From Nocardioides sp. dk884 (GTDB lineage Bacteria; Actinomycetota; Actinomycetes; Propionibacteriales; Nocardioidaceae), in the NCBI RefSeq assembly GCF_009557055.1, contig NZ_CP045649.1, forward strand, positions 1,773,501-1,837,500: a stretch of DNA of 64,000 nt, in the 5' to 3' direction. Shown one piece after another: positions 55,860 through 64,000 of the stretch; the stretch's first letter is position 1; each line of letters starts with the position of its first letter. Below the pieces are notes generated by a model. That model had not been told where the DNA came from. It ran no database searches and worked only from the letters and a program-made list of their open reading frames with translations. Both the position numbers and the translations under genes were made by a program.

Positions 55860-58354
55860 TGAAGGCGGCAGCGTCCTGGATCAAGGAGTACGTCGAGCTT
55901 CCGGCCGACGTCACCACTGAGCGGCTCACCGAGCGCCTCACCGACCTCGGGCTCAAGCTCGAGGCCATCGAGTGCGCCGCTGACCAGATCACCGGCCCGC
56001 TGGTGGTCGGACGGGTGCTCACCCAGGAGAAGGAGCCCCAGAAGAACGGCAAGGTCATCAACTGGTGCACCGTCGACGTCGGCGACGCCAACGGCACCGG
56101 CGAGCCCCAGGGGATCGTCTGCGGCGCCCACAACTTCGGCCCCGGTGACCTGGTCGTGACGGTGCTCCCCGGTGCGGTCCTGCCGGGCGGTTTCGCGATC
56201 TCGGCGCGCAAGACCTACGGCCACCTGTCGGCCGGGATGATCTGCTCGGCCTCCGAGCTGGGCCTCGGTGAGGACCCGTTCGGCTCCGGGGGCGACGGGA
56301 TCATCGTGCTGCCCGAGGGCCTGGCCGAGCCGGGCACCAGCGCGTTCGGCCTGCTGGGGCTCGACGAGGAGATCATCGAGTTCGAGATCAACCCCGACCG
56401 CGCCTACGCGCTGTCGCTGCGCGGCATCGCCCGCGAGGCCGCGCTCGCCTTCGACGCGCCGTACCGCGACCCCGCGCTGCGCGACCTGCCCTCGAAGGCA
56501 CCGGCGGGCTACCCCGTCGAGGTCGACGACCCCGAGGGCTGCCCGGTCTTCGTGGCCCGCACGGTCACCGGCTTCGACCCGACCGCGCCCACCCCGGGCT
56601 GGATGGCGCAGCGCCTGGTGCAGTCCGGCATGCGCCCGATCTCGCTGGCCGTCGACGTCACCAACTACGTGATGCTCGAGCTCGGCCGGCCGATCCACGG
56701 CTACGACCTCGACAAGCTCCAGGGCACGGTGCGGGTGCGCCGGGCCGAGGAGGGCGAGAAGCTGCGCACCCTCGACGGCACCGACCGGGTGCTGAGCAGC
56801 GAGGACCTCGTGGTCACCGACGACTCCGGGATCATCGGCCTCGGCGGCGTCATGGGCGGCGAGACCACCGAGATGTCCGCGACCACCACGCGGGTGCTCA
56901 TCGAGTCGGCGCACTGGGACGCGCGCTCCATGTTCCGCACCGGCAAGCGCCACAAGATCTCCTCCGAGGCCGGCAAGCGCAACGAGCGCGGCGTGGACCC
57001 GACGATCTGCGAGGCCGCCGCCGACCGGGTCGTCGAGCTGCTCACGACGTACGGCGGGGCGACGGCGGAGCCGGGCGTCACCGTCGTCGGCTCCGCGCCC
57101 GCGCGTGCCGCGATCACGATGTCCTACGACCTGCCCGCGAAGGTCATGGGCGCCGACGTGCCCGCCGACGTGACGCTGGCCCACCTCGAGGCGGTGGGCT
57201 GCGACCTGGTCAAGGAGGACACGGTCGTGCTGGCCACCCCGGCGCCGTGGCGACCCGACCTCAACGACCCGTTCGACCTGGTCGAGGAGGTCGCGCGGAT
57301 CGTGGGCTACAACGAGGTGCCCTCGGTGCTGCCGACCCCGCCCGCCGGTCGCGGCCTGACCCGCGCCCAGCGGCTGCGCCGCCGGGTCGGACGCACGCTC
57401 GCGGGTGCCGGCTGCGTCGAGGTCGTGAGCTTCCCGTTCATCGGCGAGGCGACGTTCGACGCGCTCGGTCTCGACGCCGAGGATCCGCTGCGACGCGCGG
57501 TGCGCCTGGCCAACCCGATGTCGGCCGAGGAGCCCTGCTTCACCACCACGCTGCTCCCGGGCCTGATCAAGGCGGCGGCACGCAACCTGGGACGCGGCGC
57601 GTCCGGGGTCGCGCTGTTCGAGACCGGTCCGGTGGCCTTCCCCTCCGAGCAGGGCGCCGCGCCGATCTACGGGGTCGCGGAGCGGCCGAGCGACGCCGAG
57701 CTCGAGACGCTGTTCGCGGCGCTGCCGCACCAGCCGAACCACGTCGGTGCGGTGCTCGCCGGCGAGCGCGAGCGCTCCGGCTGGTGGGGCGCCGGTCGCG
57801 GCGCCGCCTGGGCCGACGCGGTGGAGCTGGTGCGCCGCCTGGCCGCCGAGCTCGCGGTCGAGGTCGAGCTCGCCAACACCGAGCGGGCGCCGTGGCACCC
57901 CGGCCGGTGCGCCCAGGTCAGCGTCGCCGGTGCGGTGATCGGACACGCCGGTGAGCTGCACCCCAAGGTCTGCCAGGCCTTCGGGCTGCCGGCCCGCTCG
58001 GCCGCCGTCGAGATCGACCTCGACGCGCTGATCGCCTCCGTCCCCGCCACCGTGCGCGGCCCGGAGCTCTCGAGCTTCCCGGTCGCCAAGGAGGACGTCG
58101 CCCTCGTCGTCGACGCCGACGTCCCCGCCGCGCAGGTGGAGAGCGTGCTGCGCGAGGGGGCGGGCGAGCTGCTGGAGTCGATCCGGCTCTTCGACGTCTA
58201 CACCGGCGAGCAGGTCGGCGAGGGTCGCAAATCCCTCGCCTTCGCGCTCCGCTTCCGCGCCACGGACCGCACGCTCACCGAGGAGGACACCTCCGCCGCC
58301 CGCGACGCCGCGGTCGCCGCGGCCACCGAGCGCCTCGGGGCGGTCCAGCGCTGA
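55859..58354 (+). CDS. pheT: Phenylalanine-tRNA ligase beta subunit
   Basis: PheT (831 aa) provides editing and tRNA binding. The N-terminal MKAAASWIKEYVELPADVTT, the tRNA-binding OB domain with VCGAHNFGPGDLVVTVLPGA, B3/B4 editing domain (LAVDVTNYVMLELGRPIHGYD, LVVTDDSGIIGLGGVMGGET), B5 domain and a C-terminal FDX-ACB domain (SSFPVAKEDVALVVDADVPA, then RSLAFALRFRATDRTLTEED-like end) are all present in order. Length normal. TGATG overlap with pheS. Confidence 0.96.
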   Translation: MKAAASWIKEYVELPADVTTERLTERLTDLGLKLEAIECAADQITGPLVVGRVLTQEKEPQKNGKVINWCTVDVGDANGTGEPQGIVCGAHNFGPGDLVVTVLPGAVLPGGFAISARKTYGHLSAGMICSASELGLGEDPFGSGGDGIIVLPEGLAEPGTSAFGLLGLDEEIIEFEINPDRAYALSLRGIAREAALAFDAPYRDPALRDLPSKAPAGYPVEVDDPEGCPVFVARTVTGFDPTAPTPGWMAQRLVQSGMRPISLAVDVTNYVMLELGRPIHGYDLDKLQGTVRVRRAEEGEKLRTLDGTDRVLSSEDLVVTDDSGIIGLGGVMGGETTEMSATTTRVLIESAHWDARSMFRTGKRHKISSEAGKRNERGVDPTICEAAADRVVELLTTYGGATAEPGVTVVGSAPARAAITMSYDLPAKVMGADVPADVTLAHLEAVGCDLVKEDTVVLATPAPWRPDLNDPFDLVEEVARIVGYNEVPSVLPTPPAGRGLTRAQRLRRRVGRTLAGAGCVEVVSFPFIGEATFDALGLDAEDPLRRAVRLANPMSAEEPCFTTTLLPGLIKAAARNLGRGASGVALFETGPVAFPSEQGAAPIYGVAERPSDAELETLFAALPHQPNHVGAVLAGERERSGWWGAGRGAAWADAVELVRRLAAELAVEVELANTERAPWHPGRCAQVSVAGAVIGHAGELHPKVCQAFGLPARSAAVEIDLDALIASVPATVRGPELSSFPVAKEDVALVVDADVPAAQVESVLREGAGELLESIRLFDVYTGEQVGEGRKSLAFALRFRATDRTLTEEDTSAARDAAVAAATERLGAVQR

Positions 58355-58375
58355 GCACGCAGTAGCTCTCTTTCC

Positions 58376-58421
58376 GTCGCGCCTGTCGGGGCCCACGTTC
58401 GTGGGTCCCGGCGGGCGCGAC
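58376..58421 (+). terminator. Terminator hairpin after pheT
   Basis: A long stem with GTCGCGCC (58376-58383) and GGCGCGAC (58414-58421) at the base and CCCAC/GTGGG at the top around GTTC, starting 22 bases after the stop and followed by TGCCGTTTC. Confidence 0.75.
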
Positions 58422-58530
58422 TGCCGTTTCTCGAGCGCATGGCAGGACGCGGACCGGCATGGCCTGGCCGGCGAGCGCGTCTACTCCCTGCGGGTGTCGC
58501 CGTCCACTTCAACCGCGCGAACGGTGTGGC

Positions 58531-58758
58531 CTACCGGCACTTGACCCAGAGGGGCACGGGCCACGCAGCACCGTCGGGCCCCGGGATCCACAGGAAGCCG
58601 ACCGCGACGTCGGATTTCTTGCCGGGTGTCTGGAGGCACGGCGGATCGCCTTCCCCTCCTGCGCTGTCGGTCTCCCACCACATGTTGTCGGCGCAGAGCG
58701 TGAGCTGGGTGCCGTCCTCACCGTCGAACATCACGAGATCGTTCTCGCTGTCGCGCAT
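58531..58758 (-). CDS. Small hypothetical protein
   Basis: ORF of 75 aa from ATG 58758: MRDSENDLVMFDGEDGTQL, then three Trp, and Cys in TLCADNMWW, PPCLQTPGK and WVKC at the end. The composition (acidic, Trp- and Gly-rich, few Arg) is unlike the Arg/Pro shadows common in this window, so it may be a real protein, or a remnant of an inserted gene next to the DUF222-HNH copy. TTG 58776 would add six residues. No family recognised. Confidence 0.4.
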   Translation of the reverse strand: MRDSENDLVMFDGEDGTQLTLCADNMWWETDSAGGEGDPPCLQTPGKKSDVAVGFLWIPGPDGAAWPVPLWVKCR

Positions 58759-58948
58759 GGCGATGCCTTCGTTCAACGTAGGTCACGCGCTGACAGGACG
58801 CCGTTGGCACGCGCAGGCTCAACGGCATGACAGTGCGGCTGAGGCGCACGCCCCAACATGCTGGCCGCTCGCTTTCACACCTCCCCGCGAAGGGGCCCCG
58901 CCAGTGGGTGCTGGCGTGGATCTCGCTTCGACGGACTCGACCGATGCC

Positions 58949-60253
58949 TCAGTCGTCGGGTGGGTGGGCGGAGACGAGGCGGGTGGTCCCGCCTTCCTTC
59001 ACGAGATGGAGCCCGTGGGGCGATCGCCAGAAGCACGTCGCGGCGTCGGTCTTGTCGTAGGTCCACCCAGTGTGGGTCTTGGCCCGATGATGTCGGCGAC
59101 ACAGTGGCGCCAGGTTGCACGAACAGGTCGAGCCGCCAGCGCCGTGGGCGACGACGTGGTCGGTGTCGCAACGGCGGGCGGGACGTTCGCACCACGGGAA
59201 CGCACAGACCGGTTGGGTGAGACGGGTCTGGTCGACGAGCCGGTCGGGGACGGCGTAGGCGTCGGTGTGGTGGTGGGCCTCGAGGTCGATGACCGGCTTG
59301 ATGGTCACGTGGGCATCGGGGCTGCTGCACCAGTCGCGGACCTGCTCGGTGGAGACGATGGACCGGGTTTCCTCGACCTGCGCGATCCCGGCCTCGGCGT
59401 GGCTGATCGCTGCCTGGGACAGGTGGACGTGGATGACGACCTGGCGAGGCTTCACCACAGACGCGGCGTCCTCACCGGCCTCGGCTCGGAGGTCGAAGGC
59501 GAGCTGCCGCCGGGCGAGCTCACCGGCCGCCATCGAGCGGCGCACGTCCAATGACTCGGTGGATCCGAGGGCGGCGAGCACGTCGGCGCCCTGGCGGATC
59601 GCGGTGTCGAGGTCGAGGGCGTCGGCCAGGTCGAGCACCCCCTCGACGTGCACGGTGCCGTCGTGGGTCGCCTCGCGGGTGTGCACGTCGAAGCGACGCC
59701 CGTCAGCGGCCTCCCTGCGCTGCTTCTCCGCGCCCTCGGGGTCGAAGGCGACGCGGGCCTGGTCGACGAGCCGCTCGATCCCGGCCCAGCTGATCTTCCC
59801 CACGAAGCCGGCGAGGTGGCGATCGACGAAGTCGGCGCCCTCCAGCGGCAGCGTCATGGTCAGCTGCGCGAGCCGCCGTGCCTTCCAGAGCGGGACCTTG
59901 CCGGCGCGGACCAGCTTCCAGGTGCGCTTCAACCGGTGCGCCAGCTCCAGCGCGTCACCGACGAGCGCTCGGGCGGAGTCGGTCGACAGACCCAGGGCGG
60001 CGCCGAACTCCATCGGCGCGAACTCCGCCACCAGCGGCGCACCCTCACCGGCGAGCGGCACGGCGAGCTCACCGAAGACCAGCCCGGTCTTCGCCGGCGC
60101 GTCGGCGACCGACTCTTCCGGGTGCATCGCCGCCCACACCAGCGCGGCCTCCAGGACGTCGATCTCTGCCCGCTGGGCGGCAGCCCGGCGGGCTTCAGCG
60201 AACGCCAGCACGGCGGCTGGGGTGTCGCAGTCGGGGAGTTCGTGGTCAGCCAT
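58949..60253 (-). CDS. DUF222 / HNH endonuclease (13E12-type), copy 3
   Basis: Intact protein of 434 aa, about 88-90% identical by eye to copy 1: DUF222 helical region (LAFAEARRAAAQRAEIDVLE to about residue 300), then the HNH domain VCAFPWCERPARRCDTDHV and CNLAPLCRRHHRAKTH. Upstream, the SOS box lies 12 bases from ATG, and about 35 bases beyond it resemble the upstream region of copy 1 (AGGGGTNGG, then TAAAGA). Downstream there is no shared flank. It lies after pheST and before the PIG-L gene, again without operon partners. Confidence 0.92.
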   Translation of the reverse strand: MADHELPDCDTPAAVLAFAEARRAAAQRAEIDVLEAALVWAAMHPEESVADAPAKTGLVFGELAVPLAGEGAPLVAEFAPMEFGAALGLSTDSARALVGDALELAHRLKRTWKLVRAGKVPLWKARRLAQLTMTLPLEGADFVDRHLAGFVGKISWAGIERLVDQARVAFDPEGAEKQRREAADGRRFDVHTREATHDGTVHVEGVLDLADALDLDTAIRQGADVLAALGSTESLDVRRSMAAGELARRQLAFDLRAEAGEDAASVVKPRQVVIHVHLSQAAISHAEAGIAQVEETRSIVSTEQVRDWCSSPDAHVTIKPVIDLEAHHHTDAYAVPDRLVDQTRLTQPVCAFPWCERPARRCDTDHVVAHGAGGSTCSCNLAPLCRRHHRAKTHTGWTYDKTDAATCFWRSPHGLHLVKEGGTTRLVSAHPPDD

Positions 60254-60265
60254 GCTTCATTCTCA

Positions 60266-60281
60266 TCGAACACGAGTTCGA
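60266..60281 (-). promoter_or_regulatory. LexA SOS box of DUF222-HNH copy 3
   Basis: TCGAAC-ACGA-GTTCGA. Exact consensus arms, 12 bases between box and start codon, as for the other two copies. Confidence 0.9.
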
Positions 60282-60492
60282 TCGGAAGGGGTCGGCGAGC
60301 CCTGTGAAGTAAAGAGTTCGGGGGATGTACGTCCTCGACGCCCCGACCGGTGATCCGCGACGTCGCGATGCGTCGGGCGGGTTGACCAGCAATCACGAAC
60401 GCGACGCGACCCCGTGCTCGTCGCGCGGCCATGTGGGCGGACGTGAGCCCATACTGGGGCCGATCCGGGGTCCTGTCAGGAAGGTCGTTCTC

Positions 60493-61218
60493 GTGAGATT
60501 GTCGAGCCTGATGGCCGTGTTTGCGCATCCCGATGACGAGTCGCTGGTGGCGGGCGGCATCCTCGCTCAACATGCTGCAGCGGGCGCACGGACCGCGGTC
60601 GTCACTGCCACGTGGGCTCCGAGCACGCAGCGAGCAGCGGAGTTGGCTGATGCGCTGCGGGTCCTGGGTGCAGGTGAGCTGAGGCTGCTCGGGTACGCCG
60701 ACGCGAAGGTCCCGGAGTCGGCTCCGGGCCGGCCGCGCTGGTGCGACGCACCGCTCGACGAAGTGGTGCGCCGGCTCGTGAGGCAGATCCGTGAGTTCCG
60801 TCCGGAAGCCGTGGTGACCTTCGATGCGCTGGGCGGTCTGACTGGTCATCTCGATCACGTGCACACCCATCGGGTGACCGTGCTGGCCGCCGAGGCGGCC
60901 GGCACGGACGTGTACCCCGAGGCAGGGCGTCCGTGGGCGCCGGGCATCGTGTACCTGGCGACTCATCCGCGTTCGTCGGTGAAGGCCATCGAGGAGATCC
61001 TCGGTACTCGAGGAGCCGTGCACGCCACGCCCGACGAGCAGGTCACGGACCGGGTGGACGTCTCGCCGTGGTTGGAACAGAAGGTGGCCGCGATCCTGGC
61101 CCACCGCTCTGAAGTCGACCGGGGCGCCCTTCCCGGGCTTGTCGCCAGCCTGTCGCTGAAGGCCCGCGAGGAGCTCCTCTCGACCGAGTGGTTCATTCGT
61201 CGCCCTCTGGCGCACTGA
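60493..61218 (+). CDS. PIG-L family deacetylase
   Basis: Zinc deacetylase of the LmbE/MshB type (241 aa). The metal-binding MAVFAHPDDESLVAGGI motif is at the start, further GHLDHVHTHRVTV gives the third zinc ligand, and a typical C-terminal segment follows. Family members remove acetyl groups from GlcNAc-containing compounds such as the mycothiol precursor, or from natural products. GTG 60493 is preceded by AGGAAGG at eight bases; upstream in-frame codons lack similarity. The neighbouring mycothiol-dependent type gene makes a mycothiol link possible. Confidence 0.88.
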   Translation: MRLSSLMAVFAHPDDESLVAGGILAQHAAAGARTAVVTATWAPSTQRAAELADALRVLGAGELRLLGYADAKVPESAPGRPRWCDAPLDEVVRRLVRQIREFRPEAVVTFDALGGLTGHLDHVHTHRVTVLAAEAAGTDVYPEAGRPWAPGIVYLATHPRSSVKAIEEILGTRGAVHATPDEQVTDRVDVSPWLEQKVAAILAHRSEVDRGALPGLVASLSLKAREELLSTEWFIRRPLAH

Positions 61219-61239
61219 TCCACGCGCCCCCGCTGCAGA

Positions 61240-61259
61240 GCCGGGGCACGCAGCCCGGC
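61240..61259. terminator. Hairpin between convergent genes
   Basis: GCCGGG (61240-61245) and CCCGGC (61254-61259) around GCACGCAG. Short stem in the 64-base gap between converging genes. Confidence 0.35.
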
Positions 61260-61282
61260 CAGCCACCCCAGACCCGAGGACC

Positions 61283-63763
<2,481 letters not shown>

Positions 63764-63767
<4 letters not shown>

Positions 63768-64000
63768 GCATCACCAGTCCCCGGGGCTTCCGGGCCGCCG
63801 GCGTGAGCGCCGGCCTCAAGACCAGCGGCGGCAAGGACCTGGCCCTCGTGGTCAACGACGGTCCCCGCCACGACTCCGCGACCGTGTTCACCACCAACCG
63901 CTGCCTGGCCAACCCGGTGCTGTGGAGCCAGGAGGTCGTCAAGGACGGCGTCGTCCAGGCGGTCGTCCTCAACTCCGGCGGCGCCAACTGCTACACCGGG
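63764..64000 (+). CDS. argJ: Glutamate N-acetyltransferase ArgJ (5' part, cut by window end)
   Basis: The first 79 residues: SITSPRGFRAAGVSAGLKTS, DLALVVNDGPRHDSATVFTTN and VVLNSGGANCYTG, the ArgJ start with its Asn-Ser-Gly-Gly-Ala-Asn-Cys loop. ArgJ transfers the acetyl group from acetylornithine to glutamate and recycles it. The GTG overlaps the ACT gene stop. The autocatalytic Thr lies beyond the window. Confidence 0.93.

Noticed and set aside
55733-58396. Minus-strand ORF of 887 codons opposite pheT
   Set aside because: Antisense shadow of pheT; composition as above.

Overview
The window is high-GC DNA with actinobacterial gene order, leaderless-type promoters (TANNNT 7-9 bases before the start codon) and many start/stop overlaps (ATGA, GTGA). 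The enzyme repertoire and the DUF222-HNH (13E12-type) genes fit Nocardioides or a close relative in the Nocardioidaceae; this is inferred from gene content, not from a marker gene. No rRNA, tRNA, CRISPR array, classical insertion sequence or prophage was found.

Layout. 1-1180: efp-nusB, ending in a hairpin terminator. 1240-9299: variable segment with a DUF3592-like membrane protein, an intact DUF222-HNH gene, an acyl-CoA ligase, a DUF1206 membrane protein and two oxidoreductases. 9417-20970: pyrimidine operon pyrR-pyrB-pyrC-carA-carB-pyrD-pyrK-(pyrD paralogue)-pyrF plus a small exported protein, preceded by a PyrR-binding RNA loop. 21018-25008: mihF-gmk-rpoZ-coaBC-metK. 25077-30505: priA-def-fmt-(MmcQ/YjbR)-rsmB. 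30529-35887: an accessory DNA-repair island (SMC-like ATPase, LigD-type polymerase, RecQ, a broken DUF222-HNH gene, a lipoprotein) between rsmB and rpe, which are neighbours in many actinobacteria. 36023-41182: rpe, then an FMN riboswitch and ribD-ribE-pnuX-ribBA-ribH.

41170-45283 (minus strand): a compact operon of membrane PAS histidine kinase, pyruvoyl-dependent arginine decarboxylase, GNAT-like protein and single-domain response regulator, sitting between ribH and hisE. I consider it the best candidate for an undescribed system, a sensor-controlled agmatine or acyl-agmatine pathway. 45405-47008: hisE-hisG and a PH-domain membrane protein. 47043-50970: aldose epimerase-like protein, P-loop kinase, PLP-dependent amino acid deaminase/aldolase, small membrane protein, SseB-like protein. 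51018-53592: infC (AUC start, attenuator-like leader)-rpmI-rplT-spoU. 53605-58421: PAS histidine kinase and pheS-pheT with a terminator. 58531-62098: small ORF, third DUF222-HNH copy, PIG-L deacetylase, mycothiol-dependent enzyme. 62156-64000: argC, an ACT-domain protein, and the start of argJ.

Cross-cutting observations. All three DUF222-HNH genes carry a LexA-type SOS box, TCGAAC-N4-GTTCGA, exactly 12 bases before the start codon. The middle copy is disrupted by a 139-bp deletion between 7-bp microhomologies. The pyr operon carries a normal class 2 PyrD together with PyrK and a PyrD-like paralogue whose catalytic loop has lost its cysteine. RecQ ends in a UvrD/PcrA-like Tudor domain. Several genes depend on rare start codons (ATC for infC, CTG for spoU, TTG for the arginine decarboxylase). 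Nothing here was checked against a database; family assignments rest on recognised motifs and gene context.
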